From: Littorina saxatilis
Taxonomy: Eukaryota; Mollusca; Gastropoda; Littorinimorpha; Littorinidae
Reading direction: 5' to 3'
Assembly: GCF_037325665.1 (NCBI RefSeq)
Contig: NC_090261.1
Location: 26,770,413 to 26,834,412, forward strand
DNA length: 64,000 nt
The notes under the pieces were generated by a model that was given only the letters and a program-made list of their open reading frames with translations, searched no databases and was not told the DNA's origin. Of the stretch, positions 1-11,079 are shown in pieces. The translations under genes and the position numbers were made by a program. Each line of letters opens with the position of its first letter. Position 1 is the first letter of the stretch.

Positions 1-1994
1 ACAATACAATACAATACAATACAATACTCTATATTGACAGTTTTATTGTATTTTAAAATCCCAACACCGACTTGTTCTTTTTCACCATCATCTTTATGTG
101 TATGTTATGTACCTAGTTGGTCTACTTCAGCTAATTTCTTCTTTTTTTTTCTTTTCTTTTTTTTCCTTCTTTGTTGTTGTTGGGGGGGGGGGGGGGAGAA
201 ATTGAACAAGCCATAAGGTGAACTTTCCTGCTTTTGACTCTTACATTTTCTGATTTTGATTTCACTGCCGATTTTAACTCTAAAATTAAGTTCGCAAAAG
301 AGAAGAATTCTTTCCGTGAAAAAATATGTTGCACGAAAAAGTGGGTACCGAGGAGCACATTGACAGGGATATAGTAGGAAACCGTTGTCCCAAATATGTG
401 ACCATTTAACATGAAAAATAATACCGTTGGGGGTGCTTATCTAATGGCTTTTTCATCCTTTACATTCGTCACTGAAGAAAAAATATGAGAAATCACATGC
501 AACATTTTGAACATTCAAAATACTTGCATGAGGCGTTTTTCATGATGTAAAGTGTGAGCAAGAAATTGTTATATACTTTTATGAAGGATTATTTTGTCAT
601 GAAGTAACATTATATCATTTAACAACATCTCTCCGGCAAATTAGGAATTAAAATTATTTTCCCCCAAAATGAAATAAAATTAATGGTTATCTGGATAATT
701 TAAAAAAAATAGTTTTTAAGTATACATATATATAATAATTTAGAAAAGCCAGAAACGCATGAATGTCTGCGGGTACTGTTTTGAAACTGATTTGCATCGC
801 GAGGAATAAGTAGTTGCACGTTTTATATTATACGAATTTGTCTTGCCAGTGTAAATAGTTACTCATATATATATATACATCAGCAACAACGAAATGTATG
901 CGGGGAACTCATACGAGTAAGATGTTGACGATAACGACCTCATTTAAGCTGGGAGAAACATGCGTTCGAAGGTTGCCATCCCTGTGATGGATACAGGAGA
1001 AAATAATAAAGAGTTTCAAAAAGATAAACGCACGAACAAAGCTATAATACTAATGATGATGGTAAGGATGGGGACGAGAATGAGGATGAGGATACAATGA
1101 TTTTAGGATGGTAAAAAAAAAAAAAGGTGACACTATCATTCATTATTCTTAGCAACAAATCTGAGAACTATAAATTCGCTTGTGTTTCTGGAACTCTTCA
1201 AAAACGCAAATTCGATTCACACTAAAATTTATTAAAAAAGTATAAACCCCGTTTATCCATCGATCTATAAATGAAAAATTTAAAACGTGCTACATTTAGT
1301 GATAATAACATTGTTAGGAATATATTACCAATAATGGTACATGTACGAAAGAAAGAAAGAAAGAAGGACAGAAAGGAAGGAAGAAATCATAAGCTGGGAT
1401 TTACTAACATCACCAAAAAGAAAAGCACTGCTCTTGTTCATAGATGAAACAGGAGGATGCACTTTTGATTTGTGGTTCCTAAATTTCTGCGTCAGAAAAT
1501 ACCACAGATATGTGACATAAACGGACTTCAACAGACCTAGAGATCAGTCAAATACAAAATTAACCGATTTGGTAATTTTGCATATCAAATTCAATAAGAA
1601 TACTTCCAATACAAGGTGAAATTTATATTAACGCAGGTATGATGCTTGAATAAATCTTACATTTCCAGTATCAACAACAATTAAAGTTTCTGAAGTTTTT
1701 GAGCATGAACACACATGACAAAACAAACTTGAAATCGTGTGGCTTAAAACAGGAAACTACACTCTTGATGTGTGAGGATCCAATCAAGAAAAATACAGTG
1801 CATACATTTAAAAAATATACAGGTATACACAAGTATCTCCTGCCAAGAAAAAAAACACTCAAACTCGGAATATCAATAGACCCAGGCAGACAAACAGAAA
1901 CACGTATACAGACAGACAGACAGACGGACAGGGAGACAGACAGACACACAGACAGACAGACAGAAAGACAGACAGACACACACACACACTCACA

Positions 1995-2041
<47 letters not shown>

Positions 2042-2155
2042 TTTCTGTTGTAATTTGGGATACACAAAGACGCAAATGTATGAACTTAAAGGTCTCACTT
2101 GCTTTAGTTTTCCCTGGCACCAATCTTTGATTTTATGAGGATATGCCACCTCTAC

Positions 2156-2198
<43 letters not shown>

Positions 2199-2832
2199 CC
2201 TTTTTATAGGGGGCTGGGTGATATTTTATGTTGTCCTAACTGAATGGACTTCTTGGAAACCTGAAAAGTGCTTATCGCTTACACCTTAGCAATCTGAGCG
2301 CAATATACCAAATTATAAATGCTGTTAAAAAAAACCACCTTAATATTGCTATAAATTCAGTCTTTATGTTCCTTCTTGTTTTGTGACTGATGTATCTTCG
2401 TCATATTTCCAACACTCTGAATATCAATTGTGACGTCTTTTTTTATTTATTGTTATCTTAATTGTTATCTTGTTGTGTCAAACAGAAGATAGCTTATTGG
2501 AAGGAAGTCCTTATTAAACTAGGCAACATCTAAAACGAAGCAGCTTTTGTATAAAACCCAAAAAGAAAGACTGTAGGGCCTACACTATATTGACAGACCA
2601 TGACGACGGAAGATGCCTGCGCATAATTGATATTTTTGTAATGTATCTTTTTGTTACCCCTGAAAGAGATCAAAACTGCAACGGAGCATAGTTGCAGAGA
2701 TCCGCTCATGCATGTGATAGAACGATAAGACCGGAACTGCGACAGAAAATATTTGATGCAAAAATCCACTTTAACACTGATGACAATGATTAGCGCAAAA
2801 CGGAGGTGTTGCTAAAATTATAAAGCGCTTAC
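1..2832. other. AT-rich non-coding sequence with microsatellites
   Basis: No gene is supported. It opens with an ACAAT pentamer array (1-26). There is a poly-G tract (181-197), GACA and CA arrays (1910-2040) and a CT array (2158-2196). Open frames through these arrays are low-complexity artefacts. If the exon at 2833-2927 is real, this is its first intron. Confidence 0.6.
1910..2040. repeat. Compound microsatellite (GACA)n-(CA)n
   Basis: Interrupted GACA tetramers grade into about 60 bases of CA dinucleotides, followed at 2158-2196 by a pure CT array. Confidence 0.9.
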
Positions 2833-2927
2833 CTGTTCACATCAAAGAAGGAAGCTCCCATTCCAAAGTTTGGCGGCTGTATGGGCTGCCTCAAAAGGTC
2901 CCAGTGAAAATAAGGCTGTTCGTTCAT
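2833..2927 (-). CDS. Probable first coding exon of an unidentified gene (partial)
   Basis: On the minus strand an ATG at 2927-2925, with A at -3, opens 31 codons beginning MNEQPYFHWDLLRQP and ending in a good donor (AG then GTAAGC), leaving phase 2. The peptide is rich in proline, aromatic residues and glutamine, has no simple repeat and no membrane segment, and looks like real protein. I do not recognise the family. No convincing second exon is visible between 1 and 2832, so the gene would continue past the left edge. A CpG-rich stretch upstream fits a promoter. It could still be a chance open frame with a chance donor. Confidence 0.5.
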
Positions 2928-3229
2928 TTTGGGTCACTTCGCACAATTTGTCACCTTTTCAGTGATATTTGATTGAGAAACTTCTTCAAAACACTGAAGA
3001 AGAATAACAACACACAGCCCGGCACGGTGTCACCTAGCTAGTGTTGTCATTCCTCATTCAAAACTGTCGCTTTGTCAAGTTTACTTTGCTCAGCAAACTC
3101 CCACCTTTTTTCTTTTTTTTTCTCTCTATTTTTTCTTTCTGCCTTTCCCTGCTAAGGGACGGAACTGTTGATTCTTGTCATTATGACTGCTTGCTCTGGG
3201 TCATGTTCAAGTTATTTACTCATTTGCTG

Positions 3230-3500
3230 ACGGCAAATATTGAGAGTAATTTTTCCACACATTCGCTCCGTCTGCCGGGTTGCTGAAGCGATGCGTGCAC
3301 ACAATGAAAGCATCTCCTTCTCCGACCTCCGTTTATCATCAAATTGTCGTCTGCTTCGCAACACTCGCCCCTCGGGCGTTCTTCCCTCCCCTTGCCGCCT
3401 CGCTGAAAAGACGGGCACGCGCTTTCGGGCGACGCGCGCGCTCATTTGCATGTGTCGCGGCGAAAGAGCCAACCACGCATGACTTGAGGGCTCAGATGTT
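3230..3500 (-). promoter_or_regulatory. CpG-rich candidate promoter
   Basis: This stretch is clearly richer in C+G and CpG than its surroundings (runs such as GACGCGCGCGCTC) and contains an octamer-like ATTTGCAT at about 3445. It lies 300-570 bases upstream of the minus-strand ATG at 2927 and is the only such island nearby, so it is the likely promoter of that exon. Function is inferred from composition only. Confidence 0.35.
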
Positions 3501-3721
3501 TGTTTGCTGTAGGGGGGTCAACTGCTTGTAAAACAAATGTTGATTAATTTTGGTATCACTCGTCCCCGCGCCGCCTGCATTTAATCTGTTGCTTCGTCTA
3601 AACGGTGGACGCGGCATTCCACTCGGAAATTGTGAGTTAATCAGTTCACGGTTTGGGGGTTGTTATTGTTTGTTTTTTTACACAAAACTGTTCAGGTGTT
3701 GTCATGGGACTTAACAATTCC

Positions 3722-3976
3722 TTCTTCTTCTTCTTCTTCTTCTTCAGCGTTCGATGCTGGTTGTGTCTAAATTCGTTGGCCCGTGATGCGGTTGACAACT
3801 GAAGTGGGCTGTCCGTCTGAGGTCCTGGGTGCTGCCCCACAGCTTGGTGTCCATCGTTGTTCCCGTGGGCCGGACTTGCTTCCTCTCACTGCAGTGGAGT
3901 TGGTAGGTCTGCAGGAAGTGCTCCGGTGTTCGAGGCTGGTCCGCCTCTCCGCAGTCGCACAGTTCCGACAATCAAA
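3722..3976 (-). mobile_element. LINE 3' end fragment with GAA tail
   Basis: Read on the minus strand, the frame includes LCDCGEADQPRTPEHFLQTY and LWGSTQDLRRTAHF, which resembles the cysteine/histidine-bearing C-terminus of non-LTR retrotransposon polyproteins. It ends in a GAA trinucleotide tail (plus-strand CTT repeat at 3722-3745) preceded by GAACGCTGAAGAAG. Only the last part of the element is present, as expected for a 5'-truncated LINE. Confidence 0.6.
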
Positions 3977-4254
3977 GTCATGCTCCTTAAGTGGCCCAAG
4001 CTGCGTTGCGTTTATCGTCTTGTGACATTTTTTAATGAGTGGGATTTTGCTACTCGCTTATAAAATTGTTCATACCGCGGTTTAACTTGGCTCTGCACTA
4101 TTTACGAAATTTTTCAGAATGCTATTATACAGGGTTTGTTATTTTATTCTTGAAAAAAAACCACTCAAATGATGTGATCCAGAGTGGTTCATGACTTCTA
4201 CATGAGTCAATTAGTTAGCGAAATTGCGAGGAAGAAAATCGAATCGAAGTCCGC

Positions 4255-4380
4255 CTTCTTGTTTGAAGTCATGTGCGCAGCTGCCACTAACCGGGTTGGA
4301 CGGTCACCGCCTCGCCTCTTCTGATTGGCCCACCTGGCCTAGACACAGCCATCGTCGAACGCTGAAGAAGAAGAAGAAGG
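4255..4380 (+). mobile_element. Second LINE 3' end fragment, opposite orientation
   Basis: This piece ends in CGAACGCTGAAGAAGAAGAA, the same terminus and GAA tail as the fragment at 3722-3976 but on the plus strand. A short coding remnant (TGLDGHRLASSD) precedes the tail. Confidence 0.5.
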
Positions 4381-5162
4381 TCAAACCTGGCCGGGCGTTG
4401 GGTGTGAAAACGTAAGAAATAGAATAAGCGCCATCGTTTCGATTATTAACTAAGAGAATGTGAATAGTGGAACAGGCCTGCTCTTCGGCGTGAGAGTCCC
4501 GATTCTTATTCGTTAGATTTTTCCAACTTCAGCCTTAGCGCATGCGTCTAGCAGATAAAAAGTTTATGTTTTCGAAAATCAAATCCTGAATCTGTCCAAG
4601 GAAGTCCCACTTATGTCAGGGGCACAAAAGTATGAAGAAGCAAAAGTAAGGAGCGAGGTTAAAACATGCGATGAATATGTCGGCCTAAAATGTGGGACGT
4701 GAATACACTGAATCAGTCGCCCAAGAGACTTGTTCACCGCTGATCGAAACTGACCTGTCGACCTAAACAGATTGAACATGTCTGGGCAAAACGAGCCAAC
4801 AGTGTACCTGATTTGCATACAATTGATTTCTTTATTTCGAGCTTTTTTTTAAATTTATTTTTATTTTTTAAATCAGACACAACAAGTCTATATATGTTTG
4901 GATTTCTGAAATGATAATGAATACAATGAAACCGCGTTAGTGTCGGTTATTGCAATTTCAATATTAAAGGCACATTTTTTTTAATAACAAAGTAATTCAT
5001 CGATGCGAAAATTTCCAAGCGGCAATGCAATCCCATAGTCCAGACCACGCCAAATAATGTATGGCAACAGAGTAAAAGAATGTGATTGAAAAATACGGTT
5101 GTCACAGTGTGGTCTTAACGTTTTTTCAGAATCGGATATTACGCCGTCAAAAACATTTAAAA

Positions 5163-6039
5163 ACAAGTCGCGTAAGGCGAAAATACAATATTTAGTCAAG
5201 TAGCTGTCGAACTCACAGAATGAAACTGAACGCAATGCAACGCAGCAAGACCGTAGCATCGTCAGTCCACCGCGCACGGCAAAGGCAGTGAAATTGACAA
5301 GAAGAGCGGGGTAGTACTTGCGCTGAGAAGGATAGCACGCTTTTCTGTACCTCTCTTCGTTTTAACTTTCTGAGCGTGTTTTTAATCCAAACTTATCATA
5401 TGTATATGTTTTTGGAATCAGGAACCGACAAGAAATAAGATGAAAGTGTTTTTAAATTGATTTCGAAAAACAAATTTTGATAATAATTTTTATATATTTA
5501 ATTTTCAGAGCTTGTTTTTAATCCGAATATAACATATTTATATGTTTTTGGAATCAGCAAATGACGGAAAATAAGATAAACGTAAATTTGGATCGTTTTA
5601 TAAATTTTTATTTTTTTTTACAATTTTCAGATTTTTAATGACCAAAGTCATTAATTAATTTTTAAGCCACCAAGCTGAAATGCAATACCGAAGTCCGGGC
5701 TTCGTCGAAGATTACTTGACCAAAATTTCAACCAATTTGGTTGAAAAATAAGGGCGTGACAGTGCCGCCTCAACTTTCACGAAAAGCCGGATATGACGTC
5801 ATCAAAGACATTTATCAAAAAAATGAAGAAAACGTTCGGGGATTTCATACCCAGGAACTCTCATGTCAAATTTCATAAAGATCGGTCCAGTAGTTTAGTC
5901 TGAATCGCTCTACACACACACACAGACACACAGACACACACAGACACACAGACACACAGACACACACGCACATACACCACGACCCTCGTTTCGATTCCCC
6001 CTCGATGTTAAAATATTTAGTCAAAACTTGACTAAATAT
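5163..6039 (-). mobile_element. 877-bp interspersed element 'B', copy 1, carrying a CA microsatellite
   Basis: Near-identical in length and order to the copy at 38781-39657. One end is a palindrome around ATTTAGTCAAG; the other is ACAAGTCGCGTAAGGCG. A CA array sits inside the element about 75-135 bases from the palindromic end. No coding capacity, so non-autonomous. The internal microsatellite recalls microsatellite-bearing molluscan repeats such as pearl elements; that assignment is inferred. Confidence 0.75.
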
Positions 6040-6159
6040 AAAAATGAAAATAGAAAAGGTGGAAAAAAACCTGTTGGGGATATCATCTTTATACAAGACT
6101 TAGTTTGTAAAGCGTCATACACAGCTGTTCAAGTACTGTTATGAGAACTGCTGTGCGCG

Positions 6160-6289
6160 CGCGCCCACTCACACGCACGCACACACACACCGTGGGACAC
6201 GCACGCACACACACACGCACGCACACACACTCACACATGCACGTACATGCATGCACGCACGCACGCGCTTACACACGCACACACACACG

Positions 6290-6372
<83 letters not shown>
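6160..6372. repeat. Long CA microsatellite with GCAC interruptions
   Basis: About 210 bases of CA dinucleotides with ACGC interruptions in the left half and purer CA in the right half. Open frames here on both strands are repeats of threonine/histidine or cysteine/valine and are not genes. Confidence 0.9.
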
Positions 6373-6639
6373 GCATTACATGTCGAGGCGAGTGACAGAG
6401 AGAGAAATGGATGTTTTATTGTACTTATCAATGAGTTGATTTTGACATTTTCAGACAAATGAAATTGATGCATAAAAACGAAATCAATAAGGATGTGATA
6501 AATAGGGAATTAAACATACAAATGCAAATAAGTGAGGCAAAATGAAGAAAAGAGCCTGCACAATTTTGAGACATAAACATGAAAACATAGCTTTGAAAGA
6601 CACCAAGACGAAGACACACACATATATCTATATACGGCT

Positions 6640-6645
6640 TGTTTG

Positions 6646-6681
<36 letters not shown>

Positions 6682-6990
6682 ACTTCGCGATGCACGGCCA
6701 AAGTTCTCGATGGATCTGCTTCAAATTTGGTGGGCATATTCAGGTAGACCCCGGACACAATCTGGTCGATGAAAATTTTCAACACGTGCTCTCAGCGCGC
6801 AGCGCTGAACCGATTTTGGTTTTTCTCTACATCCATTCCCAGTAACTCTTCCTTATCTTCTCTGAGTGTTCTGCGCGTTTATCTCCCTTCCTTCGTGTGG
6901 CGTCAATCGCGTACGCCGGGTACCCGGCGCAGCCGGGTATTCGGCTCTACTTCTTCCCGGCGAAGCCGGATATTCATCTAGTATATATAT
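6640..6990 (+). mobile_element. Interspersed element 'D' with TGTC microsatellite
   Basis: A TGTC tetramer array (6648-6680) leads into a module containing CAAATTTGGTGGGCAT, then a GC-rich segment with CCGGGTACCCGGCGCAGCC near the other end, finishing close to CTAGTATATATA. It resembles elements B, C and E in having a microsatellite followed by a conserved AAATTTGG motif. Boundaries are approximate. Confidence 0.45.
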
Positions 6991-6997
6991 ACACGTA

Positions 6998-7055
6998 CAG
7001 ACACAGACACATTGACACAAACACACACACAGACACACACTCAGACACACACTCA

Positions 7056-7099
<44 letters not shown>

Positions 7100-7233
7100 G
7101 TCATTAATGGCATGAAACAATTACAGTAGATAACATATATGCTTGATAACAAAAGCACACACACACACACTCACGCACGCAAACACACAAACAGACACAC
7201 ACACACACACACACATGCACACACGGGCCATAC

Positions 7234-7294
<61 letters not shown>

Positions 7295-7375
7295 ACACAA
7301 CAGACACAGACAGAGAGACAGAGTTAGACAGATACAGAAAGACAGAGTGAGAGACAGACAGACGGACAGACAGAC
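6998..7375. repeat. CA, GA and GACA microsatellite cluster
   Basis: Successive CA (7060-7095, 7156-7215), GA (7236-7290) and GACA (7300-7375) arrays. No coding sequence. Confidence 0.85.
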
Positions 7376-9615
7376 GAAATGTATCAATTTAAGATCAGTT
7401 CGATGTTCCGATAACATCTCAATTTCAACAAAAACCGGTTTGCTATCGAACATAAACAAATAAATCTGATAAAACAATGCTGTGTTTTCAAATAGCTACT
7501 TTTTTTATGTTGTCATATACATATAACAAAGAACAGAAGTATTGTCATAATCTGGCAGAGTTTCGATAGTAGTAGTTCTGACATTTTTGTATAATGGAGA
7601 ATGGAACCAAAAAAAGTGAAAACCGCATCTGCATACAAATTTCCTTGTCAAATATATTTGTGATAAATCGTCTTTTAAATCGCAAATTTTTCATCTTCAA
7701 TTAGCTTGCATTGAAACTCTTTGCGTTGGCCTCTGTTCGTGTGGCGGTTTTTGTATCTGCACTGCACACAAAAAAAAGCATGGTTCATCGGAAATACAGA
7801 AATGAATAACTTTTTCAAGACAGTTTTATTTCTGAGACATGACCCTTTTTCAGGGTTAATTTTATTCTGGATTAAGCCTATAATACTGTTTCAAGACATC
7901 CAAAAACAGGCTGCCAACGTTCCAAAATTCAGAATAAAAAAACAAGAACGGTATGTTATTACAACGTTTAATTTTTGACAAAACAAAACGTGACATTCAC
8001 TGTAGTTCGACCCAGTGGTATTTTAAGTGGACAGACAGACAAACACGTATGATACAGACAATAAACTTATCTGAGAAATTGCCCAAGAAACTCGCTCAGA
8101 AGAGACAAGCGAGGCAGTGATTCTACCGAGTTTCCGAAGTTAAATTCTGAGCACATTTTGAGAATAAACATATCGTATCTATATATTTTTAGATTAAGGC
8201 AATGATAAGGAATAGAATGCAAACATTTTTAGATCTGTTTGTGAAAATTCGATTTTAATGATAACTTTTGTGATTTCGTTAAAAAAATAAAAGCACAACT
8301 GTTTAAATAGAGAAAAAACAAAACACCGATCGAATAAACTGGAAGACTTCAAGCCGTGTGACTGACTATGCTCGCAAATTAAAGACTCGATGCGACAAAA
8401 AAAGCGAGAGAAAAAAAACACAACAAAAAACAAGGAAATGCGTGCAACACTACAAACATATAAACATATACACCTGGCCAGTGGGCCAGTGAGAACCTCT
8501 TCTGGAACAGACAAACATCAAAACCTGACTTAGCCATCATGCATATGCTCCCCGAAACCATCTCCAATGCATTTTGCGGGGGCAGGGGGTGGGTTGGGGC
8601 AGGGGTGGATTGGGGGGGGGGGGGGGGGTACAGGGGTTCCGGAACCCCCCTCCCCCTCTCTATAAAAAAATTCTGTCTGTGAAAAAAAACAAAAACATTT
8701 TCTGTCGTGAATTATATGTTAAGAAATAATGAGTGGCTGCTGACACCAGTTGATCATGTTTAAAATCAAGGATAAGCCACACATTGTTTATAAAATAGCT
8801 ACAATTCTTCACTCTTCGCCCCCCAGACCCCCAAACAGTTGCCCCTGTACCCACCCCTGGACCCCAGGTTGTAACCCCCCCCCTCCCCTTCTGGCTGACT
8901 GCTCCGCCCCTGTGGGGGAGGGGGTTCGGAAGGAGGGAGTCCAGGTGGGCAAAGAAAGAACTTGATGGCCAGAGCCGTGAAGGAATGGACGGGCATCAGC
9001 ACGACAGGACCCCTGGCGTGTGTATGTACGAGAAAGTAACAAGCTGGGAGGAATCTGGCATTGCATGGGTCGGATTTGTTGAAATTGAGATCTGTTTTCG
9101 CATTTCAACAAATTCAAAACCAGCACACTAACGCCAAAAATGGAGGGTGTCACAATTCACATCTACATCATCCTGTGTGCACTCCTCACAAACGTTAGGC
9201 AATAATACAAATAGTAAAAAAATATTACAATGTTTACCGTGACGAATTTTAAGCAAAGCCATATAGAAGATGTTTTAAGCAACCAAGACATAAATGAATA
9301 AAGATCGGTGGAGGGGGGGGGGGGGGGGGGAGACACCAGATGAAGTACTCACACAAAAATCAAGCAGTATGTTAAAATAGGAACCAGACCGGCATGAGAA
9401 TTATATCATTGTATTAAGATGGGAAACCGACAGACAAATTAACAGACTGCCTGAGAGAGACTGAGAGGGTGGGAAAAAGAGAAGATGAAAAGTTGATGGC
9501 TTCATAATCGACGTTTGCACCTGACAGGCACTTTTATGTGTGGGAAATATAAATTAAGCCATTACTTTTTAAATATGCATAGTGACACCATAATGACAAG
9601 CATGCATGTATGATG
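7376..9615. other. Non-coding stretch, no gene seen
   Basis: AT-rich unique-looking sequence with a poly-G tract at about 8612-8628, a C/G-rich repeat-like patch at 8575-8960, and another poly-G tract at 9311-9330. No frame with gene-like composition and splice sites was found. Confidence 0.5.
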
Positions 9616-10012
9616 GACCCCCCGCGGGTTAGGGGGAGTCCCATATTGGTTGGGACGAGAAAGAATGTACCCGATGCTCCCCAGCATGTCGTAAGAGGCG
9701 ACTAACGGATTCTGTTTCTCCTTTTACCCTTGTTAAGTGTTTCTTGTATAGAATATAGTCAATGTTTGTAAAGATTTTAGTCAAGCAGTATGTAAGAAAT
9801 GTTAAGTCCTTTGTACTGGAAACTTGCATTCTCCCAGTAAGGTAATATATTGTACTACGTTGCAAGCCCCTGGAGCAAATTTTTGATTTGTGCTTTTGTG
9901 AACAAGAAACAATTGACAAGTGGCTCTATCCCATCTCCCCCCTTCCCTCCGTCGCGATATAACCTTCGTGGTTGAAAACGACGTAAAACACCAAATAAAG
10001 TAAAATGCATGT
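9616..10012 (+). mobile_element. Interspersed element 'A', copy 1
   Basis: About 400 bases starting near CCCGCGGGTTAGGGGG and ending in GACGTAAAACACCAAATAAAG. It is shared with 38700-39951 (split by an insertion), 43577-43729 and 52993-53078. The one-ended A-rich tail (AAATAAAGAAAGAAAG in other copies) suggests a retroposed, SINE-like or LINE-tail repeat. Confidence 0.65.
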
Positions 10013-10699
10013 ATGACGGATTTAGTCAACCACTTATCTTTTTTTGTTCTTTTTCTTTTTTTGACTGCTCAAACTGACACCTTGTCACACGGGTGTCACG
10101 TGAAACAAATCATTCAAGAGAAGACAGTGCTATAAAACTAGTTCTGGCTTGTGTTACTGACGTAAATCATAATGTATGTTTTTTTTCCCTAGGGTTATAA
10201 GTCTCCGGCGTGTTGAAGAAGAACCTTCTGTGATATGTGCGGGATTTAAGCTTCATGAAGATTCTTAGTAGCATTTAGTTGAAAGAATGCTTGAGGCACA
10301 GATATCACTTGCAAGCAGATAAATTGACCCCCAATACTAGTAAACAGTAACAGCAATCATAAGAAAAACAGAATGATTTTGAATGATGAAAATACTTCAT
10401 GAACAATGCGCGCACTCTATCCCATTTCATTGTCAGTTTTATCTCATGACAAAACAGTCTTACCAGCGATACCAATTCATGCTAGGGTTGTAAAACTTGC
10501 ATACAATTGCAAGCTCGTAGTTTTGTTTTTTAAGTTTAAGCATTAGTTCTGTTGTTTGCTCAGTTCAAATCTTTGCCTTCAAAGCAAGCAGCTTTTGTGT
10601 GTGTGGATGTGAATGTTTGATTCTGCTGTTCCTTGATGCAGTAATGTCATTGAGGCAAGTCACGCACGCACGCACGAACACACACACAACCAATATAAT

Positions 10700-11078
10700 C
10701 TTCTTCTTCTTCTTCTGCGTTCGTGAACTGAAACTCCCACGTACACTCGTGTTTTTGCACGAGTGGAATTTTACGTGTATGACCGTTTTTACCCCGCCAT
10801 TTTGGCAGCCATACGCCTCTTTCGGAGGAAGCATGCTGGGTATTTTCCTGTTTCTATAACCCACCGAACTCCGACATGGATTGCAGGATCTTTTCCGTGC
10901 GCACTTGGTCTTGTGCTTGCGTGTACACACGAAGGGGGATAAGCCACTAGCAGGTCTGCACATAAGTTGACCTGGGAGATCGGAAAAATCTCCACACTTA
11001 ACCCACCAGGCGGCCGCGGCCGGGATTCGAACCCTCGACCTTCCGATTAAGAGGTACCACCCCGCCACAGCGCCCGTC
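10700..11078 (-). mobile_element. tRNA-derived SINE, family 2
   Basis: On the minus strand the head has a pol III B-box-like GGTTCGAATCC. The body has a conserved CCATGTCGGAGTTCGGTGGG core, and the tail is a GAA trinucleotide repeat. Other copies are at 16784-17158 and 49886-50224. Confidence 0.75.
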
Positions 11079-11079
11079 A

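Noticed and set aside
3212-3531. Overlapping arginine-rich open frames on both strands
   Set aside because: They result from high CpG content in the candidate promoter; no splice context and no family resemblance.
6141-6473. Several open frames of threonine/histidine or cysteine/valine repeats
   Set aside because: They are translations of the CA/TG microsatellite. The same applies to frames at 1671-2149, 6853-7170, 25855-26246, 27925-28417, 40054-40437 and 54152-54334.
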